Assembly (NCBI RefSeq): GCF_000717595.1
Contig: NZ_JNZO01000009.1
Coordinates: 62,001-126,000 of the forward strand
Reading direction: 5' to 3'
Length of the DNA stretch: 64,000 bases
DNA from: Streptomyces flavochromogenes
GTDB taxonomy: Bacteria > Actinomycetota > Actinomycetes > Streptomycetales > Streptomycetaceae
Translations under genes and position numbers: made by a program
Shown: positions 55,823-64,000 of the stretch, one piece after another
Position numbering within the stretch: the first letter of the stretch is position 1
Layout of the letters: the number at the start of each line of letters is the position of its first letter
Notes under the pieces: generated by a model
Databases searched by the model: none
What the model saw: the letters and a program-made list of their open reading frames with translations, nothing else
Told to the model about the DNA's origin: nothing

Positions 55823-58693
55823 GTGCAAGTGCCTGACGTCTCCGTGGTCGTCATCGCATACAACGACGCAGAGCGTCTGCCGACGGCCGTACAGTCGGTG
55901 CTGGATCAGACCCTGCACAGCGTCGAAGTCGTGATCGTCGACGACTGCAGCAAGGACGACACCTTCGCCGTGGCCCAGGCGCTCGCCGCCGGGAACCCTG
56001 ACCGGGTCAGAGCGTTCCAGCTGCCAGAGAACAGTGGCGGCTGCGGTGCGCCCCGCAACTTCGGCATCCAGCAGTGCGCCGGCGCCTACGTCATGTTCCT
56101 CGACAGCGACGACGTGCTCGAGCGCAACGCCTGCCGCAACATGCTGGAGGCCGCCGAGGGCACCGGCTCCGACATCGTCTCCGGCCTCTGCGTCCGCGTG
56201 CACCTCGACAGCCGCAACCAGAAGCGGACCTCCTGGTACCCCTGGCTCTACTCGGCGACCCGGACCATCGAGTCGATCACCGAGCTGCCGGACCTGCTGA
56301 CCTTCGACACCCTGTCGACGAACAAGTGCTACCGCCGCGAGTTCCTCCTGGAGTCCGGGCTGGAGTTCCCGGTCGGGATCCACTACGAGGACCTGCTCTT
56401 CTCGGCCCAGGCCTACGTCGCCGCGAGCCGGATCACGCTCATCCCCAACACGGTCTACTACTGGAACGTGCAGGAGAGCGCCGCCGCCAAGTCGATCAGC
56501 AACAGGCGCCACGAGATCGCCAACTTCGTGCACCGCATGGAGATCCACCGGCGCGTGGACGCCCTGCTGGAGAGCAAGGGCTACGACGAGCTCAAGTACC
56601 GCAAGGACATCAAGTTCCTCAAGCACGACCTGGTCCTCCACTTCCGTGACCTGGCGCTGCTCGACGAGGACTACCGGCGTGAGTTCGCCGCGGTCGCCAA
56701 CGGCTACCTCGCCGAGATCGACCCGCAGGCGTACGACGAGGTGCAGCGCATGCACGCCATCTGCGCCTACCTGCTGAGCAAGGAGGACTGGACCAACCTC
56801 CTCCCGGCCACCGACGCGCTCACCAACTCCGGTCGCCTCACCTCCCCGCTCGCGGAGAAGGACGGGCAGGTCTACTGGTGCGCCGAGCACCTGGACACCG
56901 AGCAGGGCCGTCAGATCCTGGACGTCACCGCGTCCAACTTCCACAGCCGGCCGCTGACCTCGATCGTCCTGGGCAACCGGCTGACCTCGTACTCCAGCGC
57001 CGACGGCGTCGTCAGCCTCTCGGGCCGTGTGGTCAACCCGCTGGGCCGGATCAGCCCCGACGCGGAGATCAGCGCGGTGCTCGAGATCTCGGCCCGCCGC
57101 AGCGTCGGCGGCAAGACCGCCCGCATCCCCGTCACCACGATCCGCCACGCCGGCGAGCACATCGAGTGGGAGGGCCGGGCCGACATCGCCCGCACCGTCC
57201 GCCCCCTCGGCATCATCGACGCCGTCTGGGACGTCCGTCTGATCCTCATGGTCGACGGCCAGCGGCTCAGGACCCGGGTGTCCGTCGGCGGGACACCCAT
57301 CGACGAGGCCGGCACCCTGCGGATCCGACCGCGTCTCACCCAGCTGGTCTCCGACCGCTTCGTGCCCGAGGTCACCAAGAAGGGCAACCTGTCGTACGTC
57401 CTCGGTGCCGAGGGCAAGGCGGCCGTGCACACCTCGGCGATGATCGAGGGCGCCATGCACGGGCGCGCCGCCGGACTCGCGAAGACCAGTCTGAAGCGCC
57501 TGCTCAAGGCGAAGAAGGACCTGCGTTCGGGCGAGACCAAGCTGCGCGTCTACCACGAGTTCTACAGCAAGCTGCCGATCCGCAAGGGCCTGGTCGTCTT
57601 CGAGAGCCACCTCGGCAAGCAGTACAGCGACAGCCCCAAGGCGATCTACGAGGAGATGCGCCGTCAGGGCATCCCGTTCGAGGCCGTCTGGTCGTACGCC
57701 GGCGCCAAGCCGACGGGCTTCCCCGAGGACGCCACCCTGGTGGAGCGCTGGAGCTGGCAGTACCTGCGCGCGCTCGCCCAGGCCGAGTTCTGGATCGACA
57801 ACCAGGGCTTCCCGCTGCGCCTCACCAAGCGCCCGGGGACCACGTACATCCAGACGTGGCACGGCACCGCCCTCAAGCGGATGGGCTTCGACGAGCCCAC
57901 CACGAAGGCGCGCGGCCTGGCCTCGGCGGCCTCCTTCCAGCAGGCCCTGGACCGCTTCGACCACTTCCTGATCCGTGGTGAGCACGACCGGCGCACCCTC
58001 GCCCGGGGCTTCCGCCTCCGCGACGAGGTGCTGCTGCCCGTCGGCTACCCGCGCAACGACGACCTCGCCGAGGCGCGCCGCAAGGAGACCGAGACGGGTC
58101 ACCGGGACCGTGGTCCGCTCGCGGCCGAGCTGGGCATCGACCCGGAGAAGAAGGTCCTGCTCTACGCGCCGACCTTCCGCGCCGCCCCCGGTGGCAAGGT
58201 GCGCGCCTTCCAGGCTCCCTTCGACGTCGAGGAGTTCGCGGAGCGCTTCGGCGACACCCACCAGCTGCTGATCAGGACGCACTACCTGAACAGTGTGACG
58301 CTGCCGCCGTCGGTCCGGGGACGGGTCATCGACGTCTCCCGCCACCACGACATCACTCCGCTGCTCGCCCTCGCGGACGGGCTGATCACCGACTACTCGT
58401 CCGTGATGTTCGACTACGGGCTGCTCGACCGCCCGATGATCTTCTTCACGTACGACTACGACGAGTACGCCAAGGAGAACCGCGGCACCTACTTCGACCT
58501 GAAGGAGCGCGCTCCCGGCCCTGTCGTGGCCACGGAGGAGGAACTCTTCGGAGTGATCGCCAACTTCAAGGACGAGGCCGACACCAAGTACGCGGCGGCC
58601 CGCCAGCGGTTCAACACGGAGTTCAGCGAGTACGACCGGGGCGACGCGGCGCGTCGGATCGTCGCCAAGTTCTTCACCAGGAGCGGGAAGTGA
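55823..58693 (+). CDS. Bifunctional GT2 - TagF/TagB-like glycerophosphotransferase
   Basis: 956 residues. An N-terminal GT-A domain (1-320) has VSVVVIAYNDAERLPTAVQS, VDDCSKD, NSGGCGAPRN and the DxD-type FLDSDDVLE. A linking beta domain spans about 340-530. The C-terminal CDP-glycerol glycerophosphotransferase domain (about 560-956) has QTWHGTALKRMGFDEP and ITDYSSVMFDYGLLDRP, the TagB/TagF catalytic signatures. The latter polymerises or primes poly(glycerol/polyol phosphate) chains; the fused GT2 would add a sugar to the same polymer. The GTG at 55823 or 55829 could start it; GGAGGAAAG is rather far upstream. Followed by a coupled GT4 gene. Confidence 0.92.
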   Translation: MQVPDVSVVVIAYNDAERLPTAVQSVLDQTLHSVEVVIVDDCSKDDTFAVAQALAAGNPDRVRAFQLPENSGGCGAPRNFGIQQCAGAYVMFLDSDDVLERNACRNMLEAAEGTGSDIVSGLCVRVHLDSRNQKRTSWYPWLYSATRTIESITELPDLLTFDTLSTNKCYRREFLLESGLEFPVGIHYEDLLFSAQAYVAASRITLIPNTVYYWNVQESAAAKSISNRRHEIANFVHRMEIHRRVDALLESKGYDELKYRKDIKFLKHDLVLHFRDLALLDEDYRREFAAVANGYLAEIDPQAYDEVQRMHAICAYLLSKEDWTNLLPATDALTNSGRLTSPLAEKDGQVYWCAEHLDTEQGRQILDVTASNFHSRPLTSIVLGNRLTSYSSADGVVSLSGRVVNPLGRISPDAEISAVLEISARRSVGGKTARIPVTTIRHAGEHIEWEGRADIARTVRPLGIIDAVWDVRLILMVDGQRLRTRVSVGGTPIDEAGTLRIRPRLTQLVSDRFVPEVTKKGNLSYVLGAEGKAAVHTSAMIEGAMHGRAAGLAKTSLKRLLKAKKDLRSGETKLRVYHEFYSKLPIRKGLVVFESHLGKQYSDSPKAIYEEMRRQGIPFEAVWSYAGAKPTGFPEDATLVERWSWQYLRALAQAEFWIDNQGFPLRLTKRPGTTYIQTWHGTALKRMGFDEPTTKARGLASAASFQQALDRFDHFLIRGEHDRRTLARGFRLRDEVLLPVGYPRNDDLAEARRKETETGHRDRGPLAAELGIDPEKKVLLYAPTFRAAPGGKVRAFQAPFDVEEFAERFGDTHQLLIRTHYLNSVTLPPSVRGRVIDVSRHHDITPLLALADGLITDYSSVMFDYGLLDRPMIFFTYDYDEYAKENRGTYFDLKERAPGPVVATEEELFGVIANFKDEADTKYAAARQRFNTEFSEYDRGDAARRIVAKFFTRSGK

Positions 58694-59859
58694 CCCACCA
58701 GACCACCGTGTCAGGCCGCGACATCTTCATCGTCTCCAACAGCGTGGACGAGATGGGCGGTGTCACGACCTGGACCCACCAGATGGCCAGGGAGTTCACC
58801 GCCCGGGGCCACCGGGTCCACGTCATCGGCATCACCCCGGCCCCCGAGGGACGCCGGCACGAGTTCCCCGACGCGCTGCCGTACGACACCACCACGCTGT
58901 ACGACGGGCACCCGCCGCAGGTCCGCCCGCTGCGCGGACTCAAGGGCAAGCTCAACGCGGCCGAGCGCCGGCGCCACGCGGCGCGCGCCGCCGGCATGCG
59001 CGAGCGCGCCGACCGGATGACGGCTCTCTTCGCCGCCGCCCGGCCCGGGGCCGTCGTGATCGTGACCCAGGTCTGGGCGATGGAGTGGGTGTCCCTCGCC
59101 GACACGAAGAACCTCGTCGTCATCGGTATGAGCCACGAGTCGTACGCCGCCAGCGCAGGCTCCTCCCGGCTCGGCCGGGTGAAGCGGTACTACAAGGACG
59201 TCGACCGGCTCCTCGTTCTCACCCCGGGCGACGCGGACCAGTGGATCCGAGCGGGCATGGACAACATCGGGCACATGCCCAACGCGTTGCCCTTCATGCC
59301 CGACGCTCCGGCGCCGCGCACCGAGAAGGTCGTCGCCTGCATCGGTCGCCTCTCGCACGAGAAGGGGGTGGACATGCTGCTCGACAGCTGGGCCGAGATC
59401 GCGTCCCACCACCCCGACTGGAAGCTGCGGATCTACGGCGCCGGTGACGAGGAGGACGCGCTGCGGCAGCGGACCACCCTCCTCGGGCTCGACGAGTCCG
59501 TGGAGTGGATGGGGCGCACCAACGATGTCCTCGGGGCCCTCTCCCAGGCCTCGGTGTTCGCCCAGGCCTCCCGGGCCGAGGGCTTCCCGATCACCCTGCT
59601 GGAGGCGATGGCGGCGGGCGTACCGTGTGCCGCTTTCGACTGCGCACCGGGTGTCCAGGAGATCATCCGTGACGGCGAGGACGGTCTGCTCGCCCGTCTC
59701 GGCAACACGATGGAGCTCGGCGGTCACATCAGCGCGCTGATCACCGACAAGGAACTGCGGGACCGGATGGGCGACGCGGCCTTCGAGAACGTGAAGCGGT
59801 ACGCCGCCGACGAGATCACCGACCGCTGGGAGGCGCTCTTCGCCTTCCTGGAGCGCTGA
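58690..59859 (+). CDS. Glycosyltransferase family 4 (TagE/GT4-like)
   Basis: A 389-residue GT-B enzyme. The N-terminal part has NSVDEMGGVTTWTHQMAREFTARGH (acceptor side) and the C-terminal part has IGRLSHEKGVDMLLDSW, GRTNDVLGALSQASVFAQASRAEGFPITLLEAMAAGVP, the typical E-x7-E of retaining GT4 enzymes. The GTG at 58690 overlaps the TagF-fusion TGA as GTGA, with AGGAGCGG upstream. It probably decorates the polyol-phosphate polymer made by the preceding enzyme, like TagE in Bacillus. Confidence 0.93.
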   Translation: MTHQTTVSGRDIFIVSNSVDEMGGVTTWTHQMAREFTARGHRVHVIGITPAPEGRRHEFPDALPYDTTTLYDGHPPQVRPLRGLKGKLNAAERRRHAARAAGMRERADRMTALFAAARPGAVVIVTQVWAMEWVSLADTKNLVVIGMSHESYAASAGSSRLGRVKRYYKDVDRLLVLTPGDADQWIRAGMDNIGHMPNALPFMPDAPAPRTEKVVACIGRLSHEKGVDMLLDSWAEIASHHPDWKLRIYGAGDEEDALRQRTTLLGLDESVEWMGRTNDVLGALSQASVFAQASRAEGFPITLLEAMAAGVPCAAFDCAPGVQEIIRDGEDGLLARLGNTMELGGHISALITDKELRDRMGDAAFENVKRYAADEITDRWEALFAFLER

Positions 59860-59885
59860 CGGTCCACCGAGAGCGGTAGCGAAGC

Positions 59886-59920
59886 GGAAGGGCCGGGGAG
59901 TCGAACTCCCCGGCCCTTCC
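59886..59920. terminator. Bidirectional terminator between GT4 and galE
   Basis: Perfect 16-bp arms ggaagggccggggagt (59886-59901) and its complement (59905-59920) with a cga loop, between converging genes. Confidence 0.9.
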
Positions 59921-59943
59921 TCTGCTTTCGCCCGACCGAGAGG

Positions 59944-60930
59944 TCAGACCGCCGCGCCGCGGCGCGCGACCCAGCCGGCCCAGGCCGAGGAGATCATGTC
60001 GCGCACGTCGTGACGGGCCTTCCAGCCCAGCTCCGACTCGATGCGGTCGGCGGCGGCGACGACCCGGGCGGGGTCACCGGCGCGGCGCGGGGTGACGAGC
60101 GGCTCGCTGGTGTGACCGGTGATCTCGTTGATCAGCTCGACCATCTCGGTGACGGAGACGCCCTCGCCCCGGCCGATGTTGACCGTCAGGTCGCGCGGCT
60201 CGCCCGCCTCGGCCCACTCCGCGAGCTTGCGCGCGGCGACCAGGTGCGCGTCGGCCAGGTCCTCGACGTGGATGTAGTCACGGATGCAGGTGCCGTCGGG
60301 CGTGTCGTAGTCGTCGCCGAAGATGCGCGGGGCCTCCCCCGCGTCCAGGCGCTCGAAGACCATCGGGACCAGGTTGAAGACCCCGGTGTCGGCCAGCTCG
60401 GGGGTCGCGGCGCCGGCCACGTTGAAGTAACGCAGGCAGGCCGTGGAGATGCCGTACGCCGCGCCGGCGGCGCGCACCAGCCACTCACCGGCCAGCTTGG
60501 TCTCGCCGTACGGGCTCAGCGGCAGGCAGGGGGTCTCCTCGGTGACGAGGTCGACGTCCGGCATGCCGTAGACGGCGGCGGAGGAGGAGAAGAGGAAGTT
60601 GCGCACGCCGGCGGCGGCGACGGCCTCCAGGAGGACCGTGAGACCGATGACGTTCTCGCGGTAGTAGTGCAGCGGCAGCTCGACGGACTCGCCGACCTGC
60701 TTCTTCGCGGCGAGGTGGACGACGCCGGTCACGCCGTGCTCGGCGATCGTGCGGTCCAGGACCTCGCGGTCGAGCGTGGAGCCGACCACCAGGGGGACAC
60801 CCTCCGGCACCCGCTCCTCGTACCCCGTGGACAGGTCGTCCAGGACGACGACCCGCTCGCCCGCCAGCGTCATGGCGCGGACCACGTGAGAGCCGATGTA
60901 TCCGGCGCCACCGGTGATCAGATAAGTCAT
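59944..60930 (-). CDS. galE: UDP-glucose 4-epimerase
   Basis: A 328-residue SDR-superfamily epimerase interconverting UDP-Glc and UDP-Gal (or UDP-GlcNAc/GalNAc). The NAD-binding GGAGYIGSH is at 8-16, SSSAAVYG lies around 120, and the catalytic Y-x3-K is in SPYGETKLAGEW. The C-terminal substrate domain has GTCIRDYIHVEDLADAH. ATG at 60930. It starts 16 bp after the stop of the GT2 gene and is thus its operon partner, supplying a UDP-sugar for envelope glycans. Confidence 0.94.
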   Translation of the reverse strand: MTYLITGGAGYIGSHVVRAMTLAGERVVVLDDLSTGYEERVPEGVPLVVGSTLDREVLDRTIAEHGVTGVVHLAAKKQVGESVELPLHYYRENVIGLTVLLEAVAAAGVRNFLFSSSAAVYGMPDVDLVTEETPCLPLSPYGETKLAGEWLVRAAGAAYGISTACLRYFNVAGAATPELADTGVFNLVPMVFERLDAGEAPRIFGDDYDTPDGTCIRDYIHVEDLADAHLVAARKLAEWAEAGEPRDLTVNIGRGEGVSVTEMVELINEITGHTSEPLVTPRRAGDPARVVAAADRIESELGWKARHDVRDMISSAWAGWVARRGAAV

Positions 60931-60946
60931 AGTGCCCCAAACCCTT

Positions 60947-62620
60947 TCACTGTGAACTGCGGGCAAGCCGACGGAGCCGGGCCCTGACCGCCCGGAAACC
61001 GTCCCGGGCTCCGGGTGCGATGCGTACCGCCAGGGATCCGTTCGCCGTGGCGTACTGCTGCACCAGAAGTACACCGTACCGGCTGCTCGGAAGCACCGAG
61101 CGCCGCTGGGATCCGTCCGGCGGGCGCAGTGAGGTGGTGAACGTCTCTCCGTTCGCACACGTCACGGTGACGCCGATGTCCCACAGCTGGACGCCCTCAC
61201 GGCCGCGCGTCCGGCCGCTGCCGGCGAGCCCGGTGAACCGGACGGGGACGCGGGCGGACCAACCGTTCTCCGCCCCGACGGCGCCGTCCCGACCGTCCGC
61301 GCGGTCCGTCGCGGGGACGGGGCGCAGCTCGGCGCGTTCCGTCCGCGCGGGCTCGGTGTCGCCACGCGGCACGAAGGCGAGTTCGGCTGTCCGGGGGCCG
61401 GCCTCGGCCAGCCGTCCGTACAGGTCGCGGACGGTGAACAGCAGTTCGCCGCCGCCACCGGTGCGCAGCCGCGCGTCCACGACGAGCGGCAGCTCGTCCA
61501 GCGGCAGCCCCTCGACGCCGTCCAGCCGGGCCTCCGGCAGGTCGTCGGCCCAGAAGGCGGCGGAGCGGCCGCCCGCGTACGGAGGGAGCAGGCGGGCCGG
61601 GTTGGCGGCCAGCCGGGAGAGCCGGAGCAGATCGCGCGGCTCCTTCGCCGCCAGCAGGAAGCGGGCGATCCAGCGGGCGGGGGCGACCGCTGCGGCGACC
61701 TCCGGCTCCGCGAAGCCGGCCAGGTGCTGCCGGGTGAGTTCCCACCACTCGGCCCGGTGGGCTGCGTCGCGCAGCCGCAGGTCCCGGGCGTACATGCGCA
61801 GGTCGTGTTCGAGGAACTTGGTGCGGCAGGCCGCCGCGAGCTCCGCGCGACCGGCCCGGGCGAAGGTCTCGACGGCCGCCCGGTGGGCGGCGATCCGGGC
61901 CTGCCAGTTGGAGACGCCTTCCCGGTCGAGCGAGATCGACAGCTGGGCGGCGGCGCGGCGGACGTGCCAGACGTACACGGTCTCGGGGATCACGGCGACG
62001 CGGGGAGCGGCCGCGTACACCCGGGCGGTGAAGAGGAAGTCCTCGTAGACGAAGCGCCCCTCGGGGAAGAGGATGCCGTGCTCGGTGAGGAAGGCCCGGT
62101 CGTAGATCTTGTTGACGCAGAGGGTGTCGTGGACCAGGGGGCGGAGCTCGTCGGGCGTCTCCAGGACGGCGGGCTCCCGGTAGAGCGCGGGCTGCCAGCG
62201 GACGTCCCGGCCCTCGGGAAGCTCACGTCGTACGCAGACACCCACGGCCACCTCGGTGCCGTGCCGGTCCGCGGCGGCGACCAGGGCCTCGGCGGCGCCG
62301 GCCGGCAGGATGTCGTCGCTGTCCAGGAACATGACGTACGGGGCCGTGGCGGCCCGGATGCCGTCGTTGCGGGGGGAGCCGCAGCCGCCGCTGTTCTCCG
62401 TGCGGTGCACCACGCGCAGCCGGGGGTGCCGGGCGGCGAGTTCGTCGAGCACCCGGGCCGTGCTGTCCTGGGAGCAGTCGTCGACCGCCACGACCTCCGC
62501 CACGACGGGACCCTGGTCGAGCGCGGACCTGATCGCCTCCCCCACCAGCTCCTCGTCGTTGTAGGCGATGACGACGACACTGAGCCGACCTGCGGTCTCG
62601 GGCGGGGGCGCTGTACTCAC
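60947..62620 (-). CDS. Stand-alone GT2 glycosyltransferase, relative of the TagF-fusion N-terminus
   Basis: A 557-residue GT2. LSVVVIAYNDEELVGEAIRSALDQ, VDDCSQDSTA, NSGGCGSPRNDGIR and FLDSDDILP match the GT-A half of the bifunctional enzyme at 55823-58693 almost motif for motif, as does the beta-rich second domain (about 350-520). The phosphotransferase domain is absent. No transmembrane helix, so a cytoplasmic enzyme acting on a lipid-linked or nucleotide-activated acceptor. GTG start at 62620. Likely a duplicate of the fused GT2 with a distinct sugar specificity. Confidence 0.9.
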   Translation of the reverse strand: MSTAPPPETAGRLSVVVIAYNDEELVGEAIRSALDQGPVVAEVVAVDDCSQDSTARVLDELAARHPRLRVVHRTENSGGCGSPRNDGIRAATAPYVMFLDSDDILPAGAAEALVAAADRHGTEVAVGVCVRRELPEGRDVRWQPALYREPAVLETPDELRPLVHDTLCVNKIYDRAFLTEHGILFPEGRFVYEDFLFTARVYAAAPRVAVIPETVYVWHVRRAAAQLSISLDREGVSNWQARIAAHRAAVETFARAGRAELAAACRTKFLEHDLRMYARDLRLRDAAHRAEWWELTRQHLAGFAEPEVAAAVAPARWIARFLLAAKEPRDLLRLSRLAANPARLLPPYAGGRSAAFWADDLPEARLDGVEGLPLDELPLVVDARLRTGGGGELLFTVRDLYGRLAEAGPRTAELAFVPRGDTEPARTERAELRPVPATDRADGRDGAVGAENGWSARVPVRFTGLAGSGRTRGREGVQLWDIGVTVTCANGETFTTSLRPPDGSQRRSVLPSSRYGVLLVQQYATANGSLAVRIAPGARDGFRAVRARLRRLARSSQ

Positions 62621-62661
62621 ATCAGGATCCTACGGGAGCCCCACGTGCCCCCGGCGTGGAC

Positions 62662-62740
62662 GTACGAGGGCCCCCGCGCCCTCCGGCCCGGACGCACGAG
62701 AGCCCCCGCACTCCCCGGCTCGGGGGTACGAGGGCCCGCT
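62662..62740. repeat. Three-copy 32-bp imperfect tandem repeat
   Basis: gtacgagggcccccgc at 62662, gcacgagagcccccgc at 62694 and gtacgagggcccgct at 62726, exactly 32 bases apart, fill the space between obg and the GT2 gene. Confidence 0.7.
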
Positions 62741-62765
62741 GCGGCGGTCTTCCCGCCGGGTCCCG

Positions 62766-64000
62766 CTAGAACGGGTCGAACTCGTCGAACGCGCGCTGCG
62801 CGTCGTCCCGCTCCGCCTCGCGGTCACGGCGGCGCTGGGCCGCCGGGCGCGGGGCTTCGAGGCGGTGGTCCTCGCCTCGGCGGCCGAGCATTTCGGCGCC
62901 GGCCATCATCGTGGGCTCCCAGTCGAAGACGACCGCGTTCTCCAGGGAGCCGATCGCGACGCCGTCGCCCGCGCGGGCGCCCGCCTTCATCAGCTGGTCC
63001 TCGACACCGAGGCGGTTGAGGCGGTCGGCCAGGTAGCCGACGGCCTCGTCGTTGTTGAAGTCGGTCTGGCGGACCCAGCGCTCCGGCTTCTCGCCGCGCA
63101 CCCGGTACACGTCCTCGGCCTCGTCGTACGTGACCGTGAAGCCCGCGTCGTCGACGGCCTTCGGGCGGATGACGATACGGGTCGCCTCCTCCTTCGGCTT
63201 CGACGCGCGTGCCTCGGCGACGATGCCGGCGAGGGCGAAGGAGAGCTCCTTGAGGCCGAGCCGGGCCACGGCGGAGGCCTCGAACACCTGGTAGCCGCGG
63301 GCCTCCAGGTCCGGGCGGATCATGTCCGCGAGGTCCTGGCCGTCGGGGATGTCGACCTTGTTGAGGACGACGATGCGGGGCCGGTCCTCGAGGCCGCCGT
63401 ACTGCCGCAGCTCCTCCTCGATGATGTCGAGGTCGGTGACCGGGTCACGGTCCGATTCGAGGGTCGCGGTGTCCAGCACGTGCACCAGGACCGAGCAGCG
63501 CTCGACGTGGCGCAGGAACTCCAGGCCCAGGCCACGGCCCTGGCTGGCGCCCGGGATCAGACCCGGCACGTCGGCGATCGTGTAGACCGTCGAGCCGGCC
63601 GTGACGACGCCCAGGTTGGGGACGAGCGTGGTGAAGGGGTAGTCCGCGATCTTCGGCTTGGCGGCCGAGAGGACCGAGATGAGCGAGGACTTGCCGGCGC
63701 TCGGGTAGCCGACGAGCGCCACGTCGGCGACGGTCTTCAGCTCCAGGACGATGTCCCGGGCCTCGCCGGGCTCGCCGAGGAGCGCGAAGCCGGGGGCCTT
63801 GCGGCGCGCGGAGGACAGCGCCGCGTTGCCGAGGCCGCCGCGGCCGCCCTGGCCCGCGACGAAGGTGGTGCCCTGACCGACGAGGTCGGCGAGCACGTTG
63901 CCCTCCTTGTCGAGGACGACGGTGCCGTCGGGCACGTTCAGGACGAGGTCCTGGCCGTCCTTGCCGGAGCGGTTGTCGCCGGCGCCGGGCTGACCGTTGG
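62766..64000 (-). CDS. obg: GTPase Obg/CgtA, 5-prime end outside window
   Basis: An essential ribosome-associated GTPase linked in Streptomyces to differentiation. The frame is open to the right edge. The end of the glycine-rich Obg domain ([26 protein letters not shown]) is followed by the G domain (G1 [10 protein letters not shown]3 [11 protein letters not shown]4 NKVD) and a C-terminal OCT domain of the Actinobacteria-type ([14 protein letters not shown]) with an acidic tail ending EFDPF. About 410 residues are visible; the missing N-terminus lies beyond 64000. Confidence 0.96.
   Translation of the reverse strand, partial: NGQPGAGDNRSGKDGQDLVLNVPDGTVVLDKEGNVLADLVGQGTTFVAGQGGRGGLGNAALSSARRKAPGFALLGEPGEARDIVLELKTVADVALVGYPSAGKSSLISVLSAAKPKIADYPFTTLVPNLGVVTAGSTVYTIADVPGLIPGASQGRGLGLEFLRHVERCSVLVHVLDTATLESDRDPVTDLDIIEEELRQYGGLEDRPRIVVLNKVDIPDGQDLADMIRPDLEARGYQVFEASAVARLGLKELSFALAGIVAEARASKPKEEATRIVIRPKAVDDAGFTVTYDEAEDVYRVRGEKPERWVRQTDFNNDEAVGYLADRLNRLGVEDQLMKAGARAGDGVAIGSLENAVVFDWEPTMMAGAEMLGRRGEDHRLEAPRPAAQRRRDREAERDDAQRAFDEFDPF

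Noticed and set aside
53924..58348. 1474-residue open frame on the minus strand opposite the DUF6056-like and GT2-TagF genes
   Set aside because: Long antisense frames arise automatically from extreme third-position GC. This one lacks any recognisable domain and is antisense to well-supported genes.

Overview
The window is chromosomal DNA from a Streptomyces or a very close relative. The base composition is very GC-rich with strong G/C preference at third codon positions. GTG starts are frequent, and the gene order obg - proB - proA - nadD - rsfS - leuS - comEA/comEC - holA - rpsT - lepA - hemW - hrcA/dnaJ - rsmE is typical of that genus. A TTA codon that stands out as exceptional is a further Streptomyces trait. 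I see no rRNA operon, CRISPR array, insertion sequence or prophage. The first gene (an MFS transporter) and the last (obg) are cut by the window edges.

Layout. 1-8.4 kb: MFS fragment, an Aah1-type adenine/adenosine deaminase, RNase Z, a HIT protein, a TPR membrane protein coupled to a TPR-AAA+ ATPase, a small unknown gene, RsmE and a nitronate monooxygenase. 8.5-12.6 kb: the heat-shock pair hrcA-dnaJ under a CIRCE operator, with an MBL hydrolase and a DUF3097 protein diverging from it, then a 37-residue membrane peptide. 12.7-16.8 kb: one very large accessory gene, an HTH/coiled-coil/TIR-like/NB-ARC/TPR fusion (STAND ATPase) that contains a TTA codon. 16.8-24.5 kb: hemW, a fatty-acyl-CoA ligase, lepA, rpsT and holA. 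24.5-28.3 kb: a YceI protein and an ArsR-MFS-arylamine N-acetyltransferase operon that appears to make a leaderless mRNA. 28.3-36.8 kb: comEC, comEA, a DegV protein, a coiled-coil membrane protein and leuS. Upstream of leuS is a complete-looking attenuator: a 12-codon leader peptide with three consecutive Leu codons, then an intrinsic terminator.

37.1-41.5 kb: two identical tRNA-Ala(GGC) genes in direct orientation flank a 4.2 kb block (GT87 mannosyltransferase-like protein, zinc-ribbon protein, DHA2 MFS exporter, XRE regulator). 41.6-52.1 kb: a histidine phosphatase that seems to use a CTG start, rsfS, an LCP-like protein, nadD, small membrane proteins, an M48 protease, two adjacent single-span proteins sharing a short cytoplasmic motif, proA, an unknown conserved gene and proB. 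52.2-62.6 kb, between proB and obg: a cell-envelope glycopolymer cluster (GtrA, GtrB/DPM-like GT2, DUF6056-like membrane protein, GT2-TagF fusion, GT4, galE, GT2).

How the parts fit: most of the window is a housekeeping backbone for translation, heat shock, proline and NAD synthesis, and competence-like DNA uptake. The accessory blocks are the STAND gene, the tRNA-flanked block, the efflux/NAT operon and the envelope glycopolymer cluster. The most informative non-coding signals are the leuS attenuator, CIRCE, the dyads at the ArsR and fadD promoters, several strong bidirectional terminators, and a decayed duplication of the dnaJ 3-prime end.
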